64,000 bases of DNA, taken from contig JAEZRM010000110.1 in the NCBI GenBank assembly GCA_023412805.1, positions 15,545 through 79,544 of the forward strand. The letters run 5' to 3'. Below the pieces are notes generated by a model, which saw only the letters and a program-made list of their open reading frames with translations, searched no databases and had not been told where the DNA came from. Source of the stretch: Pseudomonadota bacterium. GTDB taxonomy: Bacteria; Pseudomonadota; Alphaproteobacteria; Rhizobiales; Hyphomicrobiaceae. This document shows positions 45,873-54,919 of the stretch, one piece after another. The position numbers and the translations under genes are program-made. Position 1 is the stretch's first letter. Every line of letters begins with the position of its first letter.

Positions 45873-47000
45873 TCACCCAGCGATCCCCTCGTCGACGAGC
45901 ACGGCGTGATTGTCCCAGATCCAGGGCGTCGACGCGGCATCCGTCCGCGCATCCCGCCCGCCGCCGAAGCGCGCAATTTTCCCCGTACCAGCAGTTGCAA
46001 GGAACTCGGCCGGCGCGCGCGTCGGCGCAATGCCGGAAACATCGTCGAGTGCGTGCGTGCGCAAAACCCTGCCCGAAGCGATGTCCAGGACGACCGCACT
46101 TGCCCCCTTCGAGCTGGTGATGGCAACCAGCGCACCGTTTCGGTCGCAGGCGATGGAGCTCACGTAACCTGAGAGAGCGCGTTCAGTCGCCGTCGGTAGC
46201 GCGACAGGTTGCAGCGCGCTCTGGCGCCGGTGCCGGTAGACAAGCGATTGTCCGCCAACGGCACCATGCGCGACCTGCGCACCGATGACTACCGTCCCAT
46301 CGTGCGCGACGTCGAGATGGCGAAGCGACAGCGCACCCGCTGCGCCGAGTTCATGTCGCTCGAGCAGATCGCCCGTTCTCAAGTCGACGTAAGCGAGCGT
46401 GGTCTCGATGGCATCGGGATTGAGGATGCGACGGCCATTGCCCAAATCCGGATGCTCGATGAGACCGCCATTCGCTATGACGAGCACCGGTTGATCGCCG
46501 AGCAGCGCAAGATCGTGCGGTCCGACGCCGCCGCTGGAGAACTCGCCAATGCGGCGGTATCCCGCGCTCACGTCGTAGACACCGATAACGCCACGCGCAC
46601 CGTCGAAGTCGTTCTCGGTGGCGTAGAGCAAGCGGCCGTCGCGTGAAAACACGCCGTGGCCATAGAAATGCCGATCTGAAGGGGTCGTGAAGACGATCGG
46701 CTCGCGTCTGCGATCGGGCGAGAATGACACGGCAAAGTTCCCCGGCCTGCGAGCAAAGACCACGCACGTGCGGTCGATCGCCGACACGGTGATGTCGTGC
46801 CCCCGCCCCGGCAGCGCGACGGCATTCACATCGCGGCCATCCTCGGTGAAGAGCGCGGCCCAATAGCGGCCATCGCGGCCGCGTCGCGCAGCTGCATAGA
46901 GTGCCGGGCCAAGTGGCGTGCCCGCGTGTGCTGTGACGCCACCGCCGGCGATGAGGCCGCACGCTGTCCCGACCAACATTGCTCTGCGATCAATCGCCAT
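45873..47000 (-). CDS. DUF1513-family periplasmic protein
   Basis: A 375-residue secreted protein: MAIDRRAMLVGTACGLIAGG looks like a twin-arginine-type or Sec signal (DRRAML), followed by a beta-propeller-like series of repeats. Family signatures are HFYGHGVFSRDGRLLYATENDFDGARGVIGVYD, FSSGGVGPHDLALL and SLRHLDVAHDG. DUF1513 proteins are typically encoded after imelysin and DUF1111 genes in iron-uptake clusters. The start is ambiguous (47000 or 47009); both overlap the upstream imelysin stop, showing tight coupling. Confidence 0.82.
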   Translation of the reverse strand: MAIDRRAMLVGTACGLIAGGGVTAHAGTPLGPALYAAARRGRDGRYWAALFTEDGRDVNAVALPGRGHDITVSAIDRTCVVFARRPGNFAVSFSPDRRREPIVFTTPSDRHFYGHGVFSRDGRLLYATENDFDGARGVIGVYDVSAGYRRIGEFSSGGVGPHDLALLGDQPVLVIANGGLIEHPDLGNGRRILNPDAIETTLAYVDLRTGDLLERHELGAAGALSLRHLDVAHDGTVVIGAQVAHGAVGGQSLVYRHRRQSALQPVALPTATERALSGYVSSIACDRNGALVAITSSKGASAVVLDIASGRVLRTHALDDVSGIAPTRAPAEFLATAGTGKIARFGGGRDARTDAASTPWIWDNHAVLVDEGIAG

Positions 47001-48108
47001 CGGTTGCATTGAACCCCATGGAAATGCCCGCCGTGAGCCCAAGCAACGCCGTCAGCTGCATGCGCGCATTCCGCAGCGGGTAGCCGAGCGCAACGAAGGG
47101 CTGCATCATGGCATCGGGATCGAACGGCTTGCCCTGCCGCGCGAGACGGCGCACCTGATCGCGCGCGGTATCGATCTCCCGCTCGACCAGCTTCGCCTTC
47201 AGCGGGACCGTGACGCCGGGATGCGCGGCACTCGTGTCGACAATAGCCTTGTTCATGCCGCCGGTCATGTAGAGATGGTGCAGCCCATCGAGACCGGCGC
47301 TGAAGAACCTGATTGTGCGCTGGCTCTTGACCAGAACAGGCGTCAACCGCCGCCGCTGGACGCCGAGCCCCAGCGGAGCGGCAATCCACTCGTCGCGCAC
47401 GCGCTCCAGTCCGTTGTCGAGCGACTTCGCGAGCGCAAGTGTCGTCTCCGAGGGCTTCAGAAAATGCGGATTGCCTTCACCGGCATTGAGCCAGTGACGA
47501 GAAAAGCGATCGGGTTCGGTCCATGCCGCGAGCACATCTGCAGCGAGGTTCCGAATGTTCGCACTGATCGCCTTGGCATAAGCGCAGCGATAGGCGCGCT
47601 CCTCGGCATCCTTGGTCGGTGCATCGAAGAGTGCTGTTTCCAACGCGGCGAGACCTTGAATGGCGACGCGCTTTGCAGCGAGCTTCGTCGGGTCGAGCGC
47701 GTCCTGATCGCGCGCTCTCAAAGTCTGTGCCACCTGACGCGCGCCAAGACCGCGCCGATCGGGCCAGAAGAAAATGCGCTCGAGTCTGTTCTCCTCCGTG
47801 ATCGGGCCGAAGCGGATGTGCTCGATGTTTCCCAACGCCATTACGAGACCATCGAAAGCGCGCTCCATGCTGCGCTGCTGCTCCGCCGTGCGGCGCGCGC
47901 AATAGCTTTCGAGCGTCTTCGTCAAACGCTCGGCTGCGGAGACAAGCGCGGCATAACCCGGCCGGATATGTTTCTCCAAGGCTTGCCGCGCGAGCCCGGC
48001 ATGATCGAACGCACCGGGCTGCTGTGCGCGCACGACGCCGCTTGCGCCGAGCGACACGATGAGCACCACCGCTGCGAGCCCACCGGCGATCCGACCCGTG
48101 AGAGACAT
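46990..48108 (-). CDS. Imelysin-family (peptidase M75-like) protein, second copy
   Basis: A 372-residue secreted protein with a signal peptide (MSLTGRIAGGLAAVVLIVSLG, cleavage near VRA-QQ). The imelysin signature is altered to NIEHIRFGPITEENRLERIFFWPDRRG, keeping the His-x2-Arg/Glu iron-site pattern in part. Mostly helical. Family members (EfeO/IrpA-like) bind iron outside the inner membrane; no protease activity is expected in most. It sits between the DUF1111 gene (11-bp gap) and the DUF1513 gene (overlap). Confidence 0.85.
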   Translation of the reverse strand: MSLTGRIAGGLAAVVLIVSLGASGVVRAQQPGAFDHAGLARQALEKHIRPGYAALVSAAERLTKTLESYCARRTAEQQRSMERAFDGLVMALGNIEHIRFGPITEENRLERIFFWPDRRGLGARQVAQTLRARDQDALDPTKLAAKRVAIQGLAALETALFDAPTKDAEERAYRCAYAKAISANIRNLAADVLAAWTEPDRFSRHWLNAGEGNPHFLKPSETTLALAKSLDNGLERVRDEWIAAPLGLGVQRRRLTPVLVKSQRTIRFFSAGLDGLHHLYMTGGMNKAIVDTSAAHPGVTVPLKAKLVEREIDTARDQVRRLARQGKPFDPDAMMQPFVALGYPLRNARMQLTALLGLTAGISMGFNATDGD

Positions 48109-48119
48109 GGTTCCTCTCC

Positions 48120-49646
48120 TCAGAGCGAATTGACGAAAGCAATGAGGCGCGCCCGATCCTCGGGCGAAAGCGCGCCGAACCCATCGCGTGCGCGCTGAGC
48201 TTCACCACCATGCCAGAGAATGGCCTCTGTCAGACTTCGCGCGCGGCCATCGTGCAGGAAGAACGTGTGTCCGTTCACGATCTCGGTCAAGCCGATACCC
48301 CAGAGCGGCGGCGTGCGCCATTCGCGGCCATCCGCGCGTGCCTCGGGGCGTCCATCGGCGAGCCCCTCGCCCATGTCGTGCAGAAGAAAGTCCGAGTAGG
48401 GCCAGATCTTCTGGCCGCGCAGATGCGCATCGGGCGACGTCTCGCCGGTCGTGAAACTCGGTACGTGGCAGGATGCACATCCGACCTCATGAAAGAGGCG
48501 CTTACCGGCCAGCACATCAGGCGCATCGGCATCCCGGCGCGGCGGCACGGCGAGATTGCGCGCATAGAAGGCGACGAGATCGAGCAGCTTCGCATTGATC
48601 TCATGATTGGGCGCGCGCGGGGTTCCGCCATGCGTCGCCTTCCGGCAGAGCGACTGCGCGGGCGTGCAGTCGCCCCACGCAAAAGGCGCGATCCAGTTCC
48701 CGATGCCGATGTCGCCCGCGAAGGCATCGGCCGATTGCTGGAGAACGGTCGGCTGGCCCGCCTTCCAACCGAAGCGACCGAGCATCAGGTTCTTGTTCTC
48801 GACCGACCATACCCAGTTGGCGCGGCCCGAAATGCCGTCGCCATCGCGATCGTCCGGATCCTCGTGCGCGAGGATGTCCTCGACGGGAATGGCTTCGATG
48901 AGACCGAGGCCGATCATCTGCGGGGCGAGGCGCGGTGAAATCATCGTCTTCGGATGCATCGGGCCATAGCCGAGATCCTCGATGCGATACGTCGGCCGCC
49001 TCAGCGATACCACTTCACCACCGGCAAGCGTGACCGGCACTTCCTGGTAGTCGATGATCATGCGGCCTTCGCCGAGATGGCCTTGAATGCCGAGCTCCTG
49101 AAGTTGCGTGCCGTAGATCGGCTCGGGAATGACCGAGAGACGCCCCTCGGCGAGTGCCGCGCGCTGTTCAGCCGTCTCAGGTGGAATCGAAAGGCGCAGA
49201 AACATCGAGACCGAGCGGTCCTCGATGTCCGGCCCGCGCGGCGGCTCACCGCGACCGTCCTTCAGATGACAGCTCTGGCACGCGCGCGCATTGAAGAGCG
49301 GACCAAGCCCATCCGATGATTTGGTCGAGGCCGGCGCGGACACCCAGAACTTGCGAAACATCGCATTGCCGATTTTGAAGTCCATCTCCTGCGCGAGGGT
49401 CATGTTCGGCGAGAAGTGGGAGAAGGCTTCGGTCGTGTCGGTGCGACGCTGCGATGTCGCGTCGCCACCTGGATGCTGCTCGCCATCTTCGAGTGCAGTG
49501 AATGAGGCCGGCGCGGCGGCGTGTGCGCCACTGTGCGATCGCACCGATTGCGACCAGCCACTTCCCGCCGCGAGCACGAGCATCCCGGCAAGCGCACTGA
49601 GCATCCAGGCGCTCACGATACAGCGGGAGCGGCGGCCTTCATCCAT
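48120..49646 (-). CDS. DUF1111 di-heme c-type oxidoreductase
   Basis: A 508-residue secreted protein with a signal peptide (about residues 10-33). Two heme c sites are present: ARACQSCHLKDGRG (about residue 120) and EVGCASCHVPSFTTG (about 400). The second part resembles the di-heme cytochrome c peroxidase/MauG group, and the C-terminal LWGIGLTEIVNGHTFFLHDGRA contains possible distal ligands. In iron clusters DUF1111 proteins are thought to change iron redox state or oxidise a partner (inference). It lies 8 bp after the first imelysin gene and 11 bp before the second. Confidence 0.88.
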   Translation of the reverse strand: MDEGRRSRCIVSAWMLSALAGMLVLAAGSGWSQSVRSHSGAHAAAPASFTALEDGEQHPGGDATSQRRTDTTEAFSHFSPNMTLAQEMDFKIGNAMFRKFWVSAPASTKSSDGLGPLFNARACQSCHLKDGRGEPPRGPDIEDRSVSMFLRLSIPPETAEQRAALAEGRLSVIPEPIYGTQLQELGIQGHLGEGRMIIDYQEVPVTLAGGEVVSLRRPTYRIEDLGYGPMHPKTMISPRLAPQMIGLGLIEAIPVEDILAHEDPDDRDGDGISGRANWVWSVENKNLMLGRFGWKAGQPTVLQQSADAFAGDIGIGNWIAPFAWGDCTPAQSLCRKATHGGTPRAPNHEINAKLLDLVAFYARNLAVPPRRDADAPDVLAGKRLFHEVGCASCHVPSFTTGETSPDAHLRGQKIWPYSDFLLHDMGEGLADGRPEARADGREWRTPPLWGIGLTEIVNGHTFFLHDGRARSLTEAILWHGGEAQRARDGFGALSPEDRARLIAFVNSL

Positions 49647-49654
49647 CGGCCCGT

Positions 49655-50947
49655 CTACTTCTTACCCTCGAGCGCCTTCCCCGGATTGTCGAGGCTGTCC
49701 GAACCCTCGAACGTGATGGCGCGCAACTCCAGCACGTCGACTGCGCGCTCGAGCTCCTTCGTCTGCGCGATCAGCGCCTCGATCGCCGATTCGATCACGG
49801 CGTTGCCTTCCTTGTTGCCCTCGCCGAGCATCTGGTCATAGGCCTCGACCTTCTCCGCGCGTGTCTTGAGCGCGGTCATGCGCTTGTTCGTCTCGGCCAA
49901 TGCCTGACGTACGCGATCATCGATCTCGGCGGACTTCGCGCGCACGAGGTCCGACACGCTCGCGCCTTTGACCTCGCTGCCATCGATCCGCGTGTAGCGG
50001 CCGAAGTACACGTTCTCCATGCCGATGACATTGTAGTAGTGCGAGTTGTGCGTGTTGTCGGAGAAGCAATCGTGCTCCTCCTCGGGATCATTGAGCAGCA
50101 GGCCAAGCTTCATGCGCTCGCCGGCAAGCTCGCCATAGGAGAGGCTGCCGAGGCCGGTGAATATCATCGTGAGAGGATCGGTCTCGGGCGCGAAGAGCGC
50201 CTTGCGGGCCTCGCCATCCGGCCCCCAGTTCGCTGCCATCTCCTCAAGATCCTCGATCAGGAGATCCGTGACGACGCGGAGGTAGGCAATGCGGCGGTCG
50301 CAGTTGCCGCCCGTGCACTTCTTCGTATCGAAGTCCGTGACGGGACGATTGCCCGCGCCGCGCTCGGTCCCATTCAGATCCTGTCCCCAGAGCAGGAACT
50401 CGACGGCGTGATAGCCCGTCGCGACGTTGGCCTCGATGCGCTCGGCTTCCTGCAGCGTATCGGCTAGCAGCTCCTTCGTGATCTTGCTCGCATCTGCCTT
50501 GCGGCCACTTACGGTGAGCGTCCGGTTGGCGATGACGTTGGCCGCATAGAGCGGATTGCTGTCGGATGCCGTGCCATAGCTCGGATCGACGTAGTCGATG
50601 AGCCCCTCGTCCAGCGGCCAGGCATTCACCCGTCCCTCCCAGTCGTCGACGATCTTGTTGCCGAACCGATAGGCCTCGGTCTGCATGTACGGCACACGCG
50701 CCGCAATCCACGCCGCGCGGGCAGTAGCAAGATTGTCCGCCGTCGGCGCATCGATCATGCGATCGATCGCCGCCTTGAGCGCCTTGGCGCGGACGACCGA
50801 ATCCTCGTAGCCGGCCTGTGCGATGTTGGCGTAGGTGTCGGCGACCTCCTTCACGGTGGCCGCCGACAATGGAAGCGCCAGCGCAAGCCACAGTAGTGCG
50901 GCAACGCCGGCGACCCATCCTCGACCTGATCTGCGGCCCGTCTGCAT
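49655..50947 (-). CDS. Imelysin-family iron-regulated protein (IrpA-like)
   Basis: A 430-residue secreted protein with a signal peptide (cleavage near LSA-AT). The canonical imelysin motif GYHAVEFLLWGQDLNGTERG (GxHxxE, about residues 170-190) is intact, and CTGGNCDRR carries a likely disulfide. ATG 50947 is preferred because AAGGGG lies nine bases upstream; the frame to 51025 adds unlikely residues that overlap bfr. This is the classical member, paired with the altered second copy downstream. Expected role: high-affinity periplasmic iron binding. Confidence 0.9.
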   Translation of the reverse strand: MQTGRRSGRGWVAGVAALLWLALALPLSAATVKEVADTYANIAQAGYEDSVVRAKALKAAIDRMIDAPTADNLATARAAWIAARVPYMQTEAYRFGNKIVDDWEGRVNAWPLDEGLIDYVDPSYGTASDSNPLYAANVIANRTLTVSGRKADASKITKELLADTLQEAERIEANVATGYHAVEFLLWGQDLNGTERGAGNRPVTDFDTKKCTGGNCDRRIAYLRVVTDLLIEDLEEMAANWGPDGEARKALFAPETDPLTMIFTGLGSLSYGELAGERMKLGLLLNDPEEEHDCFSDNTHNSHYYNVIGMENVYFGRYTRIDGSEVKGASVSDLVRAKSAEIDDRVRQALAETNKRMTALKTRAEKVEAYDQMLGEGNKEGNAVIESAIEALIAQTKELERAVDVLELRAITFEGSDSLDNPGKALEGKK

Positions 50948-51021
50948 GTTCGTCACCCCTTGTTCGCTAGCGCCCAGCATGGCGCCGACGAGCACCGGCA
51001 ACGACAGGCACGGCGTTGCCG

Positions 51022-51516
51022 TCAATCGTGGCCCTTGCTGTCGTCGGCAGATCCCGACTGAAGCTGTCCGTAGTTCTCGACGCCGATCGACTTCATGAGG
51101 TCGAGCTGCGTCTCGAGGAAATCGATGTGGCCTTCCTCGTCCTTCAGCAGCTCCTCGAAGAGCGCCATTGAAACGTAGTCTTCCTCGGTCCGGCAGAGCT
51201 CGCGGCCCTTCATGTAGAGGTCGCGGGCGATGTACTCACCCTTTAGATCGCACTCCAGAACCTCTTTGAGGTTCTGTCCGATCATCAGTGGTGCGATGTA
51301 CTGAAGGTTCGGATGTCCCTCGAGGAAGATGATCCGCGTCACCAACTTGTCCGCGTGCTCCATTTCTTCAATGGATTCAGCGCGTTCCTTCTTGGCGAGC
51401 TTGGTGAAGCCCCAGTCATCGAGCAGGCGATAATGCAGCCAATATTGGTTGATCGCCCCGAGTTCCAGCTTCAGCGCCTCGTTCAGAATATCGATAACGG
51501 GCTTCTTGCCTTTCAT
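51022..51516 (-). CDS. bfr: Bacterioferritin
   Basis: A 164-residue 24-mer iron-storage subunit. Ferroxidase ligands are visible in LNEALKLELGAINQYW (Glu about 18), SIEEMEHADKLVTRI (Glu, heme-binding Met52 and His54), and EEDYVSMALFEELLKDEEGHIDFLE (Glu and His about 127-130). Slightly longer than usual at the C-terminus (LQSGSADDSKGHD). Part of the iron gene series, between DUF2325 (47 bp) and imelysin (74 bp). Confidence 0.96.
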   Translation of the reverse strand: MKGKKPVIDILNEALKLELGAINQYWLHYRLLDDWGFTKLAKKERAESIEEMEHADKLVTRIIFLEGHPNLQYIAPLMIGQNLKEVLECDLKGEYIARDLYMKGRELCRTEEDYVSMALFEELLKDEEGHIDFLETQLDLMKSIGVENYGQLQSGSADDSKGHD

Positions 51517-51563
51517 GTCGCTCCTCCGCGTGCCTCGGGCAGATTAGAACGACACTAAAGAGC

Positions 51564-52781
51564 CTAACCGGCGCGCGCAGTCAACGACTGAACTGCTCGT
51601 TCGAAGGACGTTGCACCGGCAGACCGCAGCGGCACGAAGGGCTTATCGAATTTTCGGCATAGGACTTTCGCTCGAAGACAGGCCGAATGGCTGACGCAGT
51701 CGATCGGGCAGACGACCGCATCGCACCCCTCGATCATGCCGTCGATGCGCACGAGCGCGTGCTCCTCGCCGCCGTCGTGATGCATCAGCTCGGCCCCCAT
51801 ACGCGCGGCGACGCGGCGCAGGTTGTCGATCGCACCACTGCGCCCGCCGACATACAGAATGCGGCGCGCGATGGACGTCTGGACGGTCTCATCACAGGCA
51901 TCGGCGCCGGGGCAGGCCGGCGTGCCACTCGCGGCGCGCATGCGCTGCTGCCAGCGCTGGCGCTCGAGCTGTTGCTGCAGATCGCCGATCATGCGCTCGG
52001 CGGCGCGCGCCCGCTCGCGGGCAACCGCCAGTGCTCTTTCGCGTCGGGCCGGCGGTTGATCGCGACGACGCTCGCTGACGGCCGGCGTCGCGGGCATGAG
52101 CGGAACGGCTACGGCCGCGCCCTCGCTGAGGCGCGCCAGCGCGGCGTCGCGTTCGAGAACGATCTGGCGATGGCGCTCACCCTGGCGCAACAGCTTCGCC
52201 TCGAGATCATCGAGGCGCGCCTGAAGCTCGCTCGCGCGGCTGGCATTCTGGTGTGTAACGCGCCCGAGCACATGACTAAGCATGTGGACATCGCCGAAGA
52301 TGCGCGTGCCGAGTGAGCTCGGCACGTGCGCGCCGCTCATGAACGCCCAGTAGGCGCCGGCGACGCGCCCGCCGTCGAACTCTTCTTCCCAGAGCCGGAC
52401 CAGCTCGGATTCCTCGCGCAGGGCCTGAACGCGGCGAATGATGCCGGCGTGGCGCTGGTCGAGCATCTTCTGGACCGTGCGTGCGATCTTACCGTCCCGG
52501 CCGACCTGCTGGACGAAATAGCTGTGAACCTCATAGGAGCGCGCATCCTCGCGCGGCCGTACGCCGGCCTTGCGGCCGATAGCGATGAGATCCTCTTGCG
52601 AGAGGCACGTGCCGACAATGGAACATTGCAGGCCGCCTTGGATCTCCCAGATCTTATGGCGGGAAGACGCGCGCGCAGGCGGCTCGACATCGAGTGGGCC
52701 CGTGAGCGGTCCAGCGCGCAGATCGATAGCCGGGCGCTTCAAGCGCGTAGCATCGGCGGACCTTCGTGGCCGGTCCTGCAT
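51564..52781 (-). CDS. DUF2325-family protein with coiled coil
   Basis: A 405-residue cytosolic protein. The middle (about residues 180-300) is a helical, Arg/Glu/Gln-rich coiled coil (ASELQARLDDLEAKLLRQGE, ARRERALAVARERARAAERM). The C-terminal DUF2325 domain, RILYVGGRSGAIDNLRRVAARMGAE to CPIDCVSHSACLRAKVLCRK, is a Rossmann-like unit with conserved cysteines. N-terminal cysteines (GLQCSIVGTCLSQEDL) may add a metal or redox site. ATG 52781 (MQDRPRR) is chosen, 10 bp after the Bfd-like gene. Function unknown; the position in the iron unit suggests a role in iron or Fe-S handling. Confidence 0.72.
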   Translation of the reverse strand: MQDRPRRSADATRLKRPAIDLRAGPLTGPLDVEPPARASSRHKIWEIQGGLQCSIVGTCLSQEDLIAIGRKAGVRPREDARSYEVHSYFVQQVGRDGKIARTVQKMLDQRHAGIIRRVQALREESELVRLWEEEFDGGRVAGAYWAFMSGAHVPSSLGTRIFGDVHMLSHVLGRVTHQNASRASELQARLDDLEAKLLRQGERHRQIVLERDAALARLSEGAAVAVPLMPATPAVSERRRDQPPARRERALAVARERARAAERMIGDLQQQLERQRWQQRMRAASGTPACPGADACDETVQTSIARRILYVGGRSGAIDNLRRVAARMGAELMHHDGGEEHALVRIDGMIEGCDAVVCPIDCVSHSACLRAKVLCRKFDKPFVPLRSAGATSFERAVQSLTARAG

Positions 52782-52791
52782 CCGGGCGTAC

Positions 52792-53088
52792 TCAGACGGG
52801 CTCTTCGGCGCCAACGCGCCGCTTCGTGCGCTCCGCCATGCGGGCGAGCTGCTTCTTCGTCGCCGCGGAGCGATAGGGGCAGACGAGGCCTTGCTTCTCG
52901 AGGCGCTCCATGGCCGCGTAAATCGTCTCGACGGCGACAGGCGCACACGAGCAGCAATTGAAGCGATGGTTGAGCGTGCGGTACACGAGACCGGGCGTCG
53001 GGATCGGCGCTTCGGGAAGGTTGAGCAGGTACAGCAGCGCCCTGCCGATATCCCCGTCGCTGATCACATTGCAGTGGCAGACAATCAT
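52792..53088 (-). CDS. bfd: Bacterioferritin-associated ferredoxin-like [2Fe-2S] protein
   Basis: A 98-residue protein whose first 60 residues match Bfd: MIVCHCNVISDGDIGRALL with CxC, then NCCSCAPVAVETIYAAM with CxxC, giving the four [2Fe-2S] ligands. Bfd reduces ferric iron inside bacterioferritin to release it. The C-terminus is extended by about 30 basic residues (ATKKQLARMAERTKRRVG), unlike the compact 64-residue E. coli protein, and the CxC-to-CxxC distance is long. The start overlaps the upstream gene stop by four bases (ATGA). Confidence 0.8.
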   Translation of the reverse strand: MIVCHCNVISDGDIGRALLYLLNLPEAPIPTPGLVYRTLNHRFNCCSCAPVAVETIYAAMERLEKQGLVCPYRSAATKKQLARMAERTKRRVGAEEPV

Positions 53089-53633
53089 GATACCCGCTCC
53101 GGACGGTTGCGCGCACGCAGTCCGCACACAACGCGGCCACCGTCGAGCAAACGCATCGGCCAGTCGGCCGACAATTCGAGACCATTCTCCCTGAGGGTCG
53201 TGGCAAGCGCACACGACTGCCCCATCACATCGTCGCAATCGCAGTTCTCGAGCAGCGCCTTCGTGCAGGCCTGCAAGGCAGGGCATACACCGTGTTGCAT
53301 AGACGCGACCAGTGATACGGCGACACACTCGTCGCGGCAGAAGCCGCGGCACGGCCCCGGAAACACCTCGATCTCACGCCGGCTCGCAGCCGTGATAGCC
53401 CGCACCCAGCAGGAAAGATCGCCGACGATCCTACGTGCAGCTTTCGGGCCAAGCTCACCTTCAAACAGGCGCCATGCCTGCTCCCAGCACGCGATATCGC
53501 TCGTCTGGTAGCCCGCAACCCAATGGCGAAAGCCGAGTGCAACCAGCCGGTCGGCCCCGCTCAGGTCCGGCACATAGCTGAAGCGCGCCGGCCCAGCCAC
53601 GCTATCAACCCGGTCATTTACATTGGTCGCCAT
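53085..53633 (-). CDS. Unrecognised cysteine-rich protein in the iron gene cluster
   Basis: A 182-residue protein not recognised. It has about eight cysteines, including PCRGFCRDECVAVSL (residues 93-107), GVCPALQACTKALLENCDCDD (115-135) and SCALATTL, suggesting a metal or Fe-S site. Aromatic residues and helices dominate the first half (GFRHWVAGYQTSDIACWEQAW). No signal peptide or membrane segment is seen. Its stop overlaps the Bfd-like start by four bases, so the two are translationally coupled; fbpA ends 45 bp upstream. Ribosome site weak. A partner of the Bfd-like ferredoxin is a reasonable guess. Confidence 0.7.
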   Translation of the reverse strand: MATNVNDRVDSVAGPARFSYVPDLSGADRLVALGFRHWVAGYQTSDIACWEQAWRLFEGELGPKAARRIVGDLSCWVRAITAASRREIEVFPGPCRGFCRDECVAVSLVASMQHGVCPALQACTKALLENCDCDDVMGQSCALATTLRENGLELSADWPMRLLDGGRVVCGLRARNRPERVS

Positions 53634-53678
53634 TACGCAGCCGCCGTTCGGTAGCGCCTATTCACAACTGCTCGGCAC

Positions 53679-54719
53679 TCAGGTGCCGGGCCCGGCATCG
53701 AACTTGACCTTGTCGATAAGTTCGGACGCCTTCTTGCGCTGTGCTGCGATGTCGGCGAGCGGTGTCTTGTCCGGCACGAGCTTGCCCCAGCTCTGCACGA
53801 TCTCGGTCGGCGGGACCTTCGGATCGATCGGGTACTCGCTGTTGGCCTCGGCGTACATCTTCTGGCCTTCGTCGGACGCGAGGAACGCCATCAGCTTCAA
53901 AGCAGCCGCCTTGTTCGGCGCCGACTTGATCAGCGAGACGCCCGACACGTTGACGTGGGTGCCGGTCGTGGCCGCGTCGGGGAAGATGATCCTGACGCTT
54001 TCGGCCCACTCTTTCTGCTTCGGATCCCGCAGCATCGCCGCCATGTAGTACGTATTGGCGATCGCGATATCGCAGAGACCTGCCTGCACGTCGCGCACCT
54101 GCTCGCGATCGCCGCCCGCCGGCTTGCGCGCGAGGTTATCCCTCACACCCTTGAGCCACTCCTCGGTAGCCGCCTCGCCCTTGTGCGCGATGACGGAAGC
54201 GACGAGCGACACGTTGTAGACGTGCTGGCCGGAGCGGGTGCAGATCTTGCCCTTCCACTTCGGATCGGCGAGCTCGGCGTACGTGAAGCTATCCTGCTTG
54301 ACGCGCTCCTTGGAAGCGTAGACCACGCGCCCGCGCAGCGTCAGGCCGAACCAGTGCCCCTCGGGATCACGGAAATTCGCCGGGATCGCCGCGAGCTCCT
54401 TCACATCGGCCACGTTCACGCTGGCGGTGATGCCGCGCTCCTTGGCTTCAGTCAGACGCCCGATATCAACGGTGAACAGCACATCGGCGGGGCTGTTGGC
54501 GCCCTCCGCCTGGATGCGCTCTTCGAGACCGGCATTGGCATAGATGATATTTGTCTCGATACCCGTTTTGGCCGTGAAGGCCTTGAGTAGCGGATCGATG
54601 AGCTTGGGCTGACGATAGGAGTAGATGTTGACCTTTTCGGCGGCCGAAACGGCGCTCAGGGTCATCGAAGAGATCGCAACGGCCGAGGCCAGCACGCCAA
54701 GGCAGCGAGCAAGTGTCAT
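53679..54719 (-). CDS. Ferric-iron ABC transporter substrate-binding protein (FbpA/FutA type)
   Basis: A 346-residue periplasmic protein. Signal peptide MTLARCLGVLASAVAISSMT with cleavage near VSA-AE. The mature part begins KVNIYSYRQPKLIDPLLKAF; the Tyr-Tyr iron ligand pair is in CDIAIANTYYMAAMLRD (about residue 220), with YIDP-like SEYPIDPKVPP near the end. No permease (FbpB) or ATPase (FbpC) is adjacent. An Irr-box-like site lies about 120 bp upstream. ATG 54719 gives the correct signal peptide. Confidence 0.92.
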   Translation of the reverse strand: MTLARCLGVLASAVAISSMTLSAVSAAEKVNIYSYRQPKLIDPLLKAFTAKTGIETNIIYANAGLEERIQAEGANSPADVLFTVDIGRLTEAKERGITASVNVADVKELAAIPANFRDPEGHWFGLTLRGRVVYASKERVKQDSFTYAELADPKWKGKICTRSGQHVYNVSLVASVIAHKGEAATEEWLKGVRDNLARKPAGGDREQVRDVQAGLCDIAIANTYYMAAMLRDPKQKEWAESVRIIFPDAATTGTHVNVSGVSLIKSAPNKAAALKLMAFLASDEGQKMYAEANSEYPIDPKVPPTEIVQSWGKLVPDKTPLADIAAQRKKASELIDKVKFDAGPGT

Positions 54720-54839
54720 GTCGGGCTCCAGTGTCTCGGGGGTCAAGGCCCCGGGTCTGAGCGATTTAACTGTACTGTATAGGTAGACAAAAACCCGCCG
54801 CCGCGCCCCTGTCAAGGGGCTGGATCAAACATCTAAGCG

Positions 54840-54856
54840 GTTGGAATTCTTCTAAA
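54840..54856 (-). promoter_or_regulatory. Irr-box (iron control element)-like palindrome before fbpA
   Basis: On the minus strand TTTAGAAGAATTCCAA fits the Irr operator pattern TTTAGAA-N3-TTCTAAA, with changes only in the right arm. It lies in the 200-bp gap between the Rrf2 gene and fbpA, at a sensible distance to control fbpA and the genes after it. A short hairpin (GCCCCT-GTCA-AGGGGC, 54805-54820) is also in the gap. Confidence 0.6.
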
Positions 54857-54919
54857 TATAAACTGGCGCCTGGACGCAGATTGGTCGCGCGACAGCGCCG
54901 ATTGGAATCCCCTCGTCCG

